Positions 1 to 8,388 are shown, numbered from the stretch's first letter. The stretch: 57,148 bases of DNA from Brevundimonas sp. (GCF_013912005.1 NZ_JACESB010000016.1:1-57148); one strand, 5' to 3'. Made by a program: numbers and translations. The notes: generated by a model from the sequence alone, not told the origin.

Positions 1-367
1 GGGGCGCGGCAGGAAGGGCGGGGGGCGACGGCGCGCCGACCGCCAGCCTCAGGGCGACGATCTCCTGCTGCTGCTCGACGATGATCTCCTGCGCCAGCCG
101 CCGGACCCGGTCGTTCCGGCTGTGGCGCAGCACCGCCACCGCCATGTCGATGCCGCCCTGGTGGTGGGGGATCATCATGGCGACGAAGTCCCGATCGACA
201 TCGCCCGTGGGCGTGATCTCCATGGCGGCGTGCATCCGGGCCATCGCTGCATCGTTCTCGGCCATGAACTGATCGGAAGGCGTGCTGGCGGCCGGCGGCG
301 CGGCGAGGCCCATCACGGCCAGGATGGCGACGACCGCCACGGGCTTGCGCAAGACTGGGATCGGCAT
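1..367 (-). CDS. DUF305 family secreted protein (3' end cut by window edge)
   Basis: The protein starts MPIPVLRKPVAVVAILAVMG, a signal peptide, and continues into a typical DUF305 domain with the sequence DFVAMMIPHHQGGIDMA at about residues 62-78. The paired histidines and methionines are the family hallmark. Some DUF305 members (CopM-like) bind copper in the periplasm or outside the cell, so a metal-binding envelope role is likely but not shown here. The C-terminus runs off the left edge; about 122 codons are visible. The start ATG at 367 lies 36 bases downstream of an ECF-type promoter whose twin precedes the beta-propeller/sigma operon at 3.8 kb. This ties the gene to that sigma factor by inference. 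Confidence 0.85.
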   Translation of the reverse strand, partial: MPIPVLRKPVAVVAILAVMGLAAPPAASTPSDQFMAENDAAMARMHAAMEITPTGDVDRDFVAMMIPHHQGGIDMAVAVLRHSRNDRVRRLAQEIIVEQQQEIVALRLAVGAPSPPALPAAP

Positions 368-390
368 GGCGGGCCTCGGCTCGAAAGGGG

Positions 391-432
391 CGGTCCTGAC
401 GATAGACGTCGCGAGAGGCCCGATTATTCCCG
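391..432 (-). promoter_or_regulatory. ECF-type promoter of the DUF305 gene
   Basis: Read on the minus strand this holds GGAAT, 17 bases, then CGTC, the usual -35/-10 layout of ECF sigma promoters. It matches the block at 3891-3932 at 38 of 42 positions, including the whole -35 (CGGGAATAATCGG) and the -10 (CGTC). Conservation across non-coding DNA in front of two separate genes suggests one sigma factor reads both. Confidence 0.8.
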
Positions 433-595
433 CGGCCGGCTCCGAGGGGTGGAGCGTTCCAGGTTCGCTCTCCGGCGCGACGGGAGGCGCAGCGCCGGGG
501 CTTGCCCTTGCGGAGCGAATAGTTATTGCGATATACGTTTCGCCTTGTGCAGCAGCGAGCAGGCCCGAATGTCCAGATCCAGAGGTCCCGTCCCG

Positions 596-1036
596 ATGGA
601 GGACCAGCTTTGCTTCACCGTCTATTCGACGGGCATGGCGATCCAGCGGGCCTACAAGCCCCTGCTGGACGACCTGGGCGTGACCTATCCGCAGTACCTT
701 GTGATGAACGTCCTGTGGCGGGAGGACGGGCGGACGGTCGGCGACATTGCGGACGAACTGGCGCTGGAGCCCAGCACCATGACGCCGTTGTTGAAGCGGC
801 TCGAGGCGGCCGGTCTCGTCCGGCGGGCGCGCAACCCCGCAAACGAGCGTCAGGTGGTGATCACCCTGACCGGCGAGGGCCGGGCCCTGCGCGAACGTGC
901 AGGCTGTCTGGGCGAGGCCCTGCTGGAGGCCTCGGGACAGACCGCCCCCGAGCTCGGCGACCTCAACACGCGCCTCAAGTCCCTGCGTGACGCCGTCTAT
1001 GCAAGCCTGTCCTCGCGGAAGCCGGCTCGCGGCTAG
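596..1036 (+). CDS. MarR/OhrR-family peroxide-sensing repressor
   Basis: About 146 residues with the OhrR layout. An N-terminal QLCF motif carries the single conserved cysteine that senses organic hydroperoxides. It is followed by LLDDLGVTYPQYLVMNVLW and a winged helix (TVGDIADEL, TMTPLLKRLEAAGLV). The family binds DNA as a dimer and is released when the cysteine is oxidised. No ohr gene lies next to it, so its target is elsewhere or is the gene itself. The start at 596 gives the usual N-terminus; an ATG at 569 is possible. The AT-rich stretch at about 518-540 probably holds its promoter and operator, but I could not find a convincing palindrome. Confidence 0.85.
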   Translation: MEDQLCFTVYSTGMAIQRAYKPLLDDLGVTYPQYLVMNVLWREDGRTVGDIADELALEPSTMTPLLKRLEAAGLVRRARNPANERQVVITLTGEGRALRERAGCLGEALLEASGQTAPELGDLNTRLKSLRDAVYASLSSRKPARG

Positions 1037-1094
1037 GTTCTGTCGGCGGGCAGCGCCGGCGTCCCTCGACGGGCCGGCCATCGGCCGGACGGGT

Positions 1095-1868
1095 TCAGGA
1101 GAAGGACGCCTGCCGCCGCACCTGCTCGGCGACGGGCCGCAGATCGGTCGAGGCGCGGGGCGCGACGACGCTGAAGCCGAGGCCGTCCTTCGACCAGGTC
1201 ACGCCTTCCAGCGCCCCGTAGGACCGCTCGGACATGGACCGGTTCCTGTCGATCTGCATCGGCCGCACCATCACCGTCAGCCGGTCGGCCGAGGCTCCTT
1301 CGTAGACGAACAGGGCGGCGGGGCCGTTGGGAGTCGTCACCAGTCGCCCGCCGAGGAAACGGTAGCCGGCGCCCTGCAGATCGGGCGCCTGGACCGGCGC
1401 GTCGAGACGTTCGGACACCCAGCGGATCAGCGTCGCGCGCTGGTCCGACGCCAGTTCGACGGGGCGAAGCGTGTCGGAGGCGTAGACCGCATGGTTGTCG
1501 ACGGCCTCCCGGCCCAGGGCGTCGATCCCGCGCGCGGGCGGCGCGACCGCCGCCCGTCCGAACCACCCCGACAGACCGCCGATGCAGAGGATGGCGGCGG
1601 CGGCCGCGACCCGTCGTCTTGCGGCCAGGGTCCTGCGACGTCGTTCGAGGATGGCGTTGAGATTCAGTTCGGCGGGCAGGGGCTGGTCGGCGACCGGCGC
1701 CAGGGCCTCACGCAAGGCCTCGCCCTGCCGGCGGTAGGCCGCGAGCCGGGCGCGCTCTTCCGGCCGGGCGTCCAGATAGCGCCGCACCGCGGCCTGCCGG
1801 CCCTCGTCGAGCACGCCGTCGAGGTACGCATGAAGCTCGTCTTCGCCAATCGGGCGGTCGGCGCTCAT
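1095..1868 (-). CDS. Membrane anti-sigma factor (RskA/ChrR-like layout)
   Basis: A 257-residue protein with an N-terminal cytoplasmic zinc-finger-like anti-sigma region (DELHAYLDGVLDEGRQAAVRRYL), one transmembrane helix at about residues 87-106 and a periplasmic C-terminal domain of about 150 residues. Its ATG overlaps the sigma-factor stop by four bases (ATGA), so the two are translationally coupled. The expected role is to hold the sigma factor at the membrane until an envelope signal releases it. The N-terminal region lacks an obvious complete HxxxCxxC zinc site, so zinc is probably not the sensor. It is the last gene of the propeller-sigma-anti-sigma operon. Confidence 0.85.
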   Translation of the reverse strand: MSADRPIGEDELHAYLDGVLDEGRQAAVRRYLDARPEERARLAAYRRQGEALREALAPVADQPLPAELNLNAILERRRRTLAARRRVAAAAAILCIGGLSGWFGRAAVAPPARGIDALGREAVDNHAVYASDTLRPVELASDQRATLIRWVSERLDAPVQAPDLQGAGYRFLGGRLVTTPNGPAALFVYEGASADRLTVMVRPMQIDRNRSMSERSYGALEGVTWSKDGLGFSVVAPRASTDLRPVAEQVRRQASFS

Positions 1869-2383
1869 TTCACCCTCCTGAGATGCGATCTGACGGGCGC
1901 GTCATCGGCCATGGCGCTGGCCAGCCGGGCGCGTCCGCGCGAGAGACGCGACATCACCGTGCCGAGCGGCACGCCCAGCACCCGGGCCGCTTCGGCATAG
2001 GACAGCGCCTCGACCGTCACCAGCAGGATCACGCCGCGGTATTCGTCCGGCAACCGGTCCAGGGCGCGCAGAACGTCGGCGCGGGCCAGCCCGTGCTCCT
2101 GCGCCGGAGCGACGGACAACGACCCCGGGTCCACGGCTTCAAGCGGGGCCATCACGCCCCGGCGGCGCAGCGTGCGCCACCGGTTGACCGCCAGATTGTG
2201 CAGGATGGCGTAGAGCCAGCTGCGCGTGTCGCCGTCGGCGCGGCGCTGGCCCCAGCGGGCGACCGCCCGCTCCAGGCAGTCCTGCACGAGGTCGTCGGCC
2301 TCGGCCGGGTCGCGGACCAGGGCGTTGGCGTATCGCCGCAGCCCCGGGATCACCGGCTCTATCAACTGTCCCATGTCCGTCAT
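1865..2383 (-). CDS. ECF RNA polymerase sigma factor
   Basis: 172 residues, the usual ECF length. Region 2 is at about residues 12-75 (DDLVQDCLERAVARW, SWLYAILHNLAVNRWR) and region 4 at about 108-160 (LDRLPDEYRGVILLVTVEALSYAEAARVLGVPLGTVMSRLSRGRARL). It starts 9 bases after the propeller gene ends and overlaps the anti-sigma gene by four bases, so all three form one operon. The promoter at 3891-3933 in front of the operon matches the one before the DUF305 gene, which points to positive autoregulation. Transcription of those two promoters by this factor is inferred from position and the duplicated motif. Confidence 0.92.
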   Translation of the reverse strand: MTDMGQLIEPVIPGLRRYANALVRDPAEADDLVQDCLERAVARWGQRRADGDTRSWLYAILHNLAVNRWRTLRRRGVMAPLEAVDPGSLSVAPAQEHGLARADVLRALDRLPDEYRGVILLVTVEALSYAEAARVLGVPLGTVMSRLSRGRARLASAMADDAPVRSHLRRVK

Positions 2384-2392
2384 GCGAGCATC

Positions 2393-3823
2393 CTAGGGCG
2401 TCGGGAGCTGAATCTGCACCGGGGCGCCGGGCAGGGCCGCCGTGCCGGTGGCGATCACCAGATAGCGGCGGGGCGCGCCTCCCTCGGCCCGTATCTGCTG
2501 GCGGATAGGCCCCAGCGCGTTGACGACGGCGCCGCCGGCGGCATTGGTCGTGAAGGCGGCGATCGGATCGAGGGGGCCGGACCCGTCCGGCGCCTGCGCC
2601 AGGGCCAGCACATGGGGCGAGCGCGGCGCCAGTCCGGACACCGCCCCCTGGAGGACCTGGATCAGGCCCTGGTCGTACAGGCTGATGGTGGCGCCGACTT
2701 CCGTTCCGTCGCTGGCCCGCATGCGGATCAGGACCGGGCCCGCGTCCGACCGGGGCTGCAGGTTCCGGTCGCCGGCGCCCGGGGGGACGGCCCCGGGCGC
2801 ATAGACGACGGCTTGGGGCGCCTGGCCCACGCCGACATTGGCGATGACGGCGTTGGAGGCGGTGTCGATCACCGCCAGTTCGCCGGCGTTCTCGAGACCG
2901 ACATAGAGGCGCGATCCGTCCGGCGACGCCCACAGGCCGTGCGGCAGGGCTCCGACCGGTATGGTCGCGACCGGGCTGAAGTCGTCGGTGCGGAAAACCT
3001 TGACGGCGTTCTCTCCGCCCACGGTGACATAGGCCAGCTGGCCGCGCGCCGTCCGGGCGAAGTTGACGTGGTTGGTGATGGGCCCGGTGTCCAGGGTCGC
3101 CAGCACATTGAACGGCGGGCGGGCGTTGAAGGCCACGGTCCTGCCGATGTCCTTGAGCGTGAACCACACCTGCGAGCCGTCGGGCGAGGCGGCGATGTTG
3201 GGGCAGAAGGCGCTGGGCTGGGCCACCTGGCCGACGATTCCGTGCGTGGCCGTGTCGACCACCACGGTCTCGGGACTGAAGGACGAGCAGATGTAGCCGT
3301 AGCGGCCGTCCGGCGAGAAGACGGTCATGCCCGGCCCGGCGGGCGTCCTGATGCGACGGACCTCTTCATGGCTGACCGGATCGATCACGGAGACGTAGTC
3401 CTCGCCGCGCACCGTCACCCAGAGCTCCCGGCCGTCCGGCGTGAAGAAGGCCTCGTGCGGCGAACGGCCGATGTAGGTGACATGCTCCACCGCATTGGTG
3501 GCGGTGTCGATGAAGCTGACGGAGTTGGAGCCGATGGACACCACGGCCAGGGTCCCGCCGTCGGGCGAGACGCCCAGGCCGTGGACCAGCAGCTGACCCC
3601 TGTACAGAGGGCTGAGGCTGGCGGGAGACGGATCGCCCAGCTTTATCAAGCCCAGCAGCCGGTTGGTGGACGGATCGGTCACCGAAACGGTGTTCGAGAA
3701 CTGCTCGGCGGCATAGACGCGGTCGCCGGCGGCGACCGGACCGGGCGGGACCGCCTGGGCATGGGCGCCGGCGGCGAAGAGGACGGCGGAAAGGCAGGTC
3801 GCGAGCGAGGTCTGACGCAGCAT
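2393..3823 (-). CDS. Secreted YVTN-type beta-propeller protein
   Basis: 476 residues with a signal peptide (MLRQTSLATCLSAVLFAAGAHA). Repeated blades such as VYAAEQFSNTVSVTDPSTNRLL, LAVVSIGSNSVSFIDTATNAV and LYVGLENAGELAVIDTASNAV are typical of the YVTN / cytochrome d1-like propeller family. Such proteins act in the periplasm or on the surface, often as scaffolds or binding proteins; no catalytic residues stand out. The last 130 residues are a separate domain without blades. It is the first gene of the operon with the ECF sigma factor and anti-sigma factor. It may be the sensed or protective component of the stress response, though its ligand is unknown. Confidence 0.85.
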   Translation of the reverse strand: MLRQTSLATCLSAVLFAAGAHAQAVPPGPVAAGDRVYAAEQFSNTVSVTDPSTNRLLGLIKLGDPSPASLSPLYRGQLLVHGLGVSPDGGTLAVVSIGSNSVSFIDTATNAVEHVTYIGRSPHEAFFTPDGRELWVTVRGEDYVSVIDPVSHEEVRRIRTPAGPGMTVFSPDGRYGYICSSFSPETVVVDTATHGIVGQVAQPSAFCPNIAASPDGSQVWFTLKDIGRTVAFNARPPFNVLATLDTGPITNHVNFARTARGQLAYVTVGGENAVKVFRTDDFSPVATIPVGALPHGLWASPDGSRLYVGLENAGELAVIDTASNAVIANVGVGQAPQAVVYAPGAVPPGAGDRNLQPRSDAGPVLIRMRASDGTEVGATISLYDQGLIQVLQGAVSGLAPRSPHVLALAQAPDGSGPLDPIAAFTTNAAGGAVVNALGPIRQQIRAEGGAPRRYLVIATGTAALPGAPVQIQLPTP

Positions 3824-3890
3824 GGGGGATCGGCCTCCGTGAGGACGGGAAGAACTGGCCCGCCTGGCGCGGACCCCGACTCGCGCAGCG

Positions 3891-3933
3891 CGGTCCTGAC
3901 GATGGACGTCGCCAGCGGGCCGATTATTCCCGG
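3891..3933 (-). promoter_or_regulatory. ECF-type promoter of the propeller-sigma-anti-sigma operon
   Basis: On the minus strand it reads GGAAT, 17 bases, CGTC, about 70-80 bases before the propeller start codon. It is a near copy of 391-432. Its position at the head of the operon encoding the sigma factor indicates autoregulation. Confidence 0.8.
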
Positions 3934-3967
3934 GGGGCGGAAAGATTCGCGCGCGGCGTCGGGAGCT

Positions 3968-5692
3968 TCACGGGGCCATGAGGCAGTCGCGCACGTCCGC
4001 CAGCATCGCCTCGACCGTCGCCCAACGGCCGGCGCCGCGTCCGCGGCACGACCAGCAAACTCCGTCCGGGGTCAGGACGCGCAGCAGGTTCCGTTCGCCT
4101 GTGAGATCAAGCAATTCCGGGTCATCGCTCACGTCCCGGTAGATGATTTCGCCGCGGACGCCCGCCGCCGTGCGCCGGCAGATCGCGATCTGCCGGACTC
4201 CCCTTCGCGCCCCCGCAGCGTCCAGGGCGGGGCGCGGGATGGACAGCAGCGCCGGAGCCTCCCCGAAGGCCTCGAAGGCCAGCAGGCGCAGCTTGGCCGC
4301 CGCATCCAGCGCTTCCAGGTCGGCGCTCGCGTCGGCCTCGGCGAACCCGGCGCGCCGGGCCGCCGCGAGCGCGGCGTCGAAGTCCGCCCCCCGGTCGAGT
4401 TCGCTGAGGATGAAGTTGACCGTGCCGTTCAGCACCGCCTCGAAGCCGGAGATCTCCCCCGCCTCCCGCGCCGCGCGGATGGTCTCGATCATCGGGGCGC
4501 CGCCGCCGACCGTCGCCGAAAAGGCGAGGCGCGCCCCCCGCGCCGCCGCCAGGGCCTGTAGCCCCGCCGGGTCGCGGGCGAGGGCCTGCTTGTTGGCCGT
4601 GACGACGTGCACGCCCGCCTCCAGCGCCGCCCGGATCAGCGCCTCGCCGGCGGCGCCGTCCGAGACCGCTTCGAGCAGGATGTCGGGACGCTCCGCCAGG
4701 AGTCGGCGCGGGTCGTCCGTCAGCAGCCCGGCCGGGGTCGCCTCATCGCGGGACTTCGCAGGATCCCGCACGAGCACGCCGCTCACCTCGAAGCGGTCGT
4801 CGGACAGGAGCCGAGCGAGAAGGCCGCCTCCGACCACGCCGCAGCCGGCGACCGCCAGCCGCGTGCGTCGCCGCGGCGCGGGGGGGCGCGGCGCGGTCGC
4901 GGACCGGCCGATGATCGTCCCCGGGCGGCCGCCGGCGGCCACGATCTCGATCTCGAGACCCCGCGCCTCCGCAAGCCCGATGGCCTGGGGCTGGATCACC
5001 TCGCGGCCGACGGCGCGCGCGGTCGACCAGCAGGCCCGGTCGTATCGTCGGGCGTGTTGCGGATCCTCGGCGGGATCCCGGTCGTAGAGACCGTCCACGT
5101 CCTTGACGAGCGTCACCCGGTCCAGACCCAGCTCCGCCGCCAGAAAGACGGCGGTCATGTCGGAGCCGCCGCGGCCCAGCAGCCCGACCCGACCCCGCCC
5201 GTCGAGGGCGCCGAAGCCCGGGACGATCACCACCTCATGGCGCGCCAGGGCGTCGCGCAGCGCCGATCCGTCCAGCGCGACCGGGTGCAGATCGCAGGCT
5301 GGACCCTCGCCGCGCAATCCGAGTTCGCGGACCGTCAGAACCGCGGCGTCGAGTCCGACCCGGTCGCAGGCGAGCGCCGCCAGCAGGCTGGAGCGCGCCT
5401 CGCCCTGAACCACATGGGCCGGCAGCCAGCCGGTTTCGTGGGGCAGGCCCAGCGCCCGGGCCTCGCGCAGGAGCCGGTCGGTTTCCCCCGCCAGCGCCGA
5501 GACCACGGCGACCACCTTCCGGCCGCGCCGGACGTGGGCGTAGACTTCCGACACGAGCGTGGCCATGTCCCCGGGCGTCGCAAGGACCGAGCTGCCGAAC
5601 TTGAGCACCCGCAGACGGCGGGCGAGGGGGTCGGCGACGGCGCCGGGCGCGGCGGGCGGGGGGATCTCCGCCTCGAGGTGCGGGAGCGACAT
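3968..5692 (-). CDS. Aspartokinase-homoserine dehydrogenase fusion without ACT domains
   Basis: 574 residues. The first half (about 27-265) is an aspartate/amino-acid kinase domain (LKFGSSVL at the start, GRGGSDMTAVFLA, LVKDVDGLYDRDP). The second half (about 275-570) is homoserine dehydrogenase with a dinucleotide fold (VAGCGVVGGGLLARLL), VTANKQALA and NGTVNFILSEL. ThrA and MetL are about 810-820 residues and carry regulatory ACT domains between the two halves; none fits here, so threonine feedback is probably absent. It makes aspartyl phosphate and reduces aspartate semialdehyde to homoserine. It overlaps metB by one base and is the last gene of the met operon, suggesting a dedicated homoserine supply for methionine. 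Confidence 0.88.
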   Translation of the reverse strand: MSLPHLEAEIPPPAAPGAVADPLARRLRVLKFGSSVLATPGDMATLVSEVYAHVRRGRKVVAVVSALAGETDRLLREARALGLPHETGWLPAHVVQGEARSSLLAALACDRVGLDAAVLTVRELGLRGEGPACDLHPVALDGSALRDALARHEVVIVPGFGALDGRGRVGLLGRGGSDMTAVFLAAELGLDRVTLVKDVDGLYDRDPAEDPQHARRYDRACWSTARAVGREVIQPQAIGLAEARGLEIEIVAAGGRPGTIIGRSATAPRPPAPRRRTRLAVAGCGVVGGGLLARLLSDDRFEVSGVLVRDPAKSRDEATPAGLLTDDPRRLLAERPDILLEAVSDGAAGEALIRAALEAGVHVVTANKQALARDPAGLQALAAARGARLAFSATVGGGAPMIETIRAAREAGEISGFEAVLNGTVNFILSELDRGADFDAALAAARRAGFAEADASADLEALDAAAKLRLLAFEAFGEAPALLSIPRPALDAAGARRGVRQIAICRRTAAGVRGEIIYRDVSDDPELLDLTGERNLLRVLTPDGVCWSCRGRGAGRWATVEAMLADVRDCLMAP

Positions 5693-6870
5693 CAGGCGGC
5701 CCTCACCGCCGCCGGCGCGGCGTCGAGGGCGCGGTCGAGGTCCCGGATCAGGTCGTTGACGTCCTCCAGCCCGATCGACAGGCGAAGCAGGGCGTCGCCG
5801 ATCCCGGCGGTCGCTCTCTGCTCCGCCGTCATGGCCGCATGGGTCATGGTGGCGGGGTGGGCGATCAGGCTTTCGACGCCGCCCAGGGACTCCGCCAGGG
5901 TGAACAGGCGGGTCGCTTCGGTGAGCCGGCGCACGGCGTCCGGGCCGCCTTCCAGTTCAAAGCTGAGCATGGCCCCGGGGCCGGCCTGCTGGCGTTGCGC
6001 AAGCGCGTGCTGCGGGTGGCAGGCCAGTCCCGGGTAGTGCACGGCGCCGACGGCGGGGTGCACCTCCAGGAAGCGGGCGATCCGCAGGGCGCTGGCCTGC
6101 TGCTGCCCCATGCGCGCGAACAGGGTGCGGACCCCGCGAAGCGTCAGATAGGCGTCGAAGGGAGAGCCGGTGACGCCGGTGCAGTTGGCCCACCAGGCGA
6201 GCGCCTCATGATCCGCCGCCGCGGCCGAGACCACCGCCCCGCCGACCACGTCGGAGTGGCCGTTGATGTATTTGGTGGTCGAATGGAGGACGAAGTCGGC
6301 GCCGAGCCGGATCGGCTGCTGGAGCGCCGGCGAGAGGAAGGTGTTGTCGACCGCGACCTGCGCGCCCGCGGCGCGGGCGCGCGCGCAGATGGCCGCGATA
6401 TCGACGATCCGCAGCAGCGGGTTGGAAGGCGTCTCGACCAGCACCAGCCGCGGCTTGAGCGCCAGGGCCTCGTCCAGCGCTGCGGGATCGCCCTGATCGA
6501 TGAAGCGGACCCGGAACTGTCCCTTGCCGGCCCGGGCGTTCAGCAGCCGGCACGTGCCGCCGTAGCCGTCGTGCGGCGCCACCAGCAGGTCGTCCGGCCC
6601 GAGGCGGGACAGCACAAGGTCGATCGCGGCCATGCCGGTGGCCGTGACGACACAGCCGGATCCGTGCTCCAGGCCGGCGAGCGTCTCCCCGAGCAGGTCG
6701 CGGGTCGGATTGCCCGACCGCGTGTAATCGTAGGGGCGCTTCCGGTCGAAGCCCTCGAAGGCGTAGTTCGAGGACAGGTACAGCGGCGGCATGACCGCTC
6801 CGTGGGCGACGTCGCGATCGACGCCCGAGCGGGCCGCCAGGGTACAGGGCTGCTGCGGGGAAAGGCTCAT
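5692..6870 (-). CDS. metB: Cystathionine gamma-synthase / O-acylhomoserine sulfhydrylase family enzyme
   Basis: 392 residues of the Cys/Met metabolism PLP-dependent family. Seen are YTRSGNPTRD, GMAAIDLVLS, VDNTFLSPALQQPI and the PLP-lysine site HSTTKYINGHSDVVGG, with the usual C-terminal GGVESLIAHPATMTH. The enzyme joins an acylated homoserine with cysteine (cystathionine) or sulfide (homocysteine); sequence alone does not separate MetB from MetZ. The ATG overlaps the metX stop codon (ATGA), and its own stop overlaps the next start, so the three genes are translationally coupled. Control should follow the SAM riboswitch upstream of metX. Confidence 0.9.
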   Translation of the reverse strand: MSLSPQQPCTLAARSGVDRDVAHGAVMPPLYLSSNYAFEGFDRKRPYDYTRSGNPTRDLLGETLAGLEHGSGCVVTATGMAAIDLVLSRLGPDDLLVAPHDGYGGTCRLLNARAGKGQFRVRFIDQGDPAALDEALALKPRLVLVETPSNPLLRIVDIAAICARARAAGAQVAVDNTFLSPALQQPIRLGADFVLHSTTKYINGHSDVVGGAVVSAAAADHEALAWWANCTGVTGSPFDAYLTLRGVRTLFARMGQQQASALRIARFLEVHPAVGAVHYPGLACHPQHALAQRQQAGPGAMLSFELEGGPDAVRRLTEATRLFTLAESLGGVESLIAHPATMTHAAMTAEQRATAGIGDALLRLSIGLEDVNDLIRDLDRALDAAPAAVRAA

Positions 6871-7886
6871 GAGGCGATGTCCTTGAGGGCTGTGCGAAGG
6901 ATTTCGCCGAGCAGGGCGTCTTCCTTCAGGAAGGCGTCGTGGCCGTAGCGGGACGGCGCCTCGACGAAGCGGAAGGCGAGGGGCAGCCGCGCGGCGAGTT
7001 CGCACATGTCCTCGACGGGAACCAGGCGGTCGCTGCTGAAGCCCACCACGGTGGCCGGGACCCGGATGGCTTCCGGCGCGACGCTGTGGCGATCCATCGA
7101 GTCCGACAGGCTGAGCCAGCGGCCGGGGGAGGTGCGATGGCGATAGCTGCGGCCGCGCGCGATCAGGTAGTCGCACACGGGGTAGGCCTGGCCGGCGCCC
7201 GGCGGCGGCGGGCCGGCGAAGCGGTCGCCGAACTCCTCGGCGGTGCGGTAGGTGATCATCGCCAGCTCCCGGGCCAGCGCCACGCCCTCGGCTTCGCGGC
7301 CGGCCGCCGCGGCGAGCTGCAGGATCCGACGCTGGACGCCACGCCAGGCGGTGGCCTGCGGATGGGCCCGATGAGCGGCCGAGATCACCACCAGCTGGTC
7401 CAGCCGGAGCGGGAAGAGCTCGGCGAACGCCAGGGCGACCATGCCCCCGTAGGAGCAGCCGACGAAGGCGGCGACGCGGTCGAGCTCCAGACGATCGAGC
7501 ACGAGGGCGAACAGGCGCGCCTGGTCGTGGGTGCTGATGGTGACCGGCGCGCGCCCCGGTCCCGCTTCAGGCGGGTAGTCGAGCGTCAGCACCTGGCAAC
7601 GGTTGAGGTCGACGGGGGCACGGCGGCCGACCATCCCCGACCACCAGCCCAGCCCGTTCGTCGGCGTGCGGTGCACGAAGCGGTCCGCCGAAATCCCGCC
7701 CGCCACGATGACGACCGGCGCGCCCTGCGGCCCGTGCAGCCGCGCGTGGATCGCGTCCTGGCGCAGGCGGTCGCCCGAGCCGAGCCGCAAGTCTGGCGGG
7801 AGAGCGATCCTCAAATCCCGCGCCAGCGCCGCGGCCGCCCCGGACGGGCGTTGCGGCTGGCGTATGGCGGAGGCGACGAAATCCAT
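6867..7886 (-). CDS. metX: Homoserine O-acyltransferase (MetX-type alpha/beta hydrolase)
   Basis: 339 residues of the MetX alpha/beta-hydrolase family. The nucleophile serine lies in GCSYGGM (most MetX proteins have GGSMGGM), the aspartate in SSDRLVP and the histidine in RYGHDAF. It also carries VVIVAGGISADRFV and WWSGMVG, which resemble the Xanthomonas-type branch reported to use succinyl-CoA, so the acyl donor (acetyl or succinyl) is uncertain. It acylates homoserine as the first committed step of methionine synthesis. An in-frame stop lies just upstream of the ATG at 7886, fixing the start. It is the first gene of the operon behind the SAM-I riboswitch. Confidence 0.9.
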   Translation of the reverse strand: MDFVASAIRQPQRPSGAAAALARDLRIALPPDLRLGSGDRLRQDAIHARLHGPQGAPVVIVAGGISADRFVHRTPTNGLGWWSGMVGRRAPVDLNRCQVLTLDYPPEAGPGRAPVTISTHDQARLFALVLDRLELDRVAAFVGCSYGGMVALAFAELFPLRLDQLVVISAAHRAHPQATAWRGVQRRILQLAAAAGREAEGVALARELAMITYRTAEEFGDRFAGPPPPGAGQAYPVCDYLIARGRSYRHRTSPGRWLSLSDSMDRHSVAPEAIRVPATVVGFSSDRLVPVEDMCELAARLPLAFRFVEAPSRYGHDAFLKEDALLGEILRTALKDIAS

Positions 7887-7940
7887 CTGCGTCCCGGGTC
7901 CTGCTCAGCAAGACTCCGGACGCGGTGACAGACCGGTGGC

Positions 7941-8076
7941 GGCGTCGCCTCATCGACGCCTCCACTCATCTCTCGCGGACCGCTGGCGATCCCCGCAGGA
8001 GTTGGCACCGTTTCGGGCGGAACCCGATGGTTGCCCCGGCGTCAAAGGGCCTATCCCTCAGCCGGTCTTGATGAGT
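7941..8076 (-). promoter_or_regulatory. SAM-I (S-box) riboswitch controlling metX-metB-hom
   Basis: The aptamer occupies 8076 down to 7964 on the minus strand. It opens with ACTCATCAAGA and closes with AGAGATGAGT (P1 helix). Between them are the S-box landmarks in order: GGCTGAGGGATAGGCCC, TTTGACGCCGGGGCAACC and CGGTGCCAACTCCTGC. Immediately downstream a 7-bp hairpin (GGCGTCG, loop ATGAGG, CGACGCC; 7941-7960) may be the expression platform. It has no U-run, and metX lacks a clear Shine-Dalgarno, so termination versus translational control cannot be decided. SAM binding should shut off methionine synthesis. Confidence 0.93.
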
Positions 8077-8388
8077 GAGTTCAGGCTGGAGTGGGCCCGG
8101 GCGCCGGTCAACGGAAAAAATCTTGCAAAGATCGAGGCGGGAAAGACCGTCTGCGCAATTTTCGGCCGATCGTGAGGTTCTCCGGCGGGGAGGGGGCGTC
8201 CCGTCCCTCGCTCCGCCCTGCGGGGCGCGACGATCCGATCGCCCCGCCTCCTGCGGACGGATCTCCATCCGGCCGGCGGCTCGACTCGCCGGACGGAGAC
8301 GCCGAGATTGCACGGAGGGCAGGGGGCGCTGAACGGCGGGTTCTACCGGCTTTCGCGGCGAGGCCGGACGGAAATTTGCACAAGGTTA
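8077..8388. other. Intergenic region between divergent met operon and receptor gene
   Basis: No credible gene is seen here; short open frames lack coding bias or family features. It must contain the met operon promoter on the minus strand. A small 5-bp hairpin followed by a T-run on the minus strand lies at about 8114-8132, too weak to call a terminator. Confidence 0.5.

Noticed and set aside
510-560. OhrR operator palindrome before the MarR-family gene
   Set aside because: The AT-rich stretch is suggestive, but the two halves match at too few positions to support a call.
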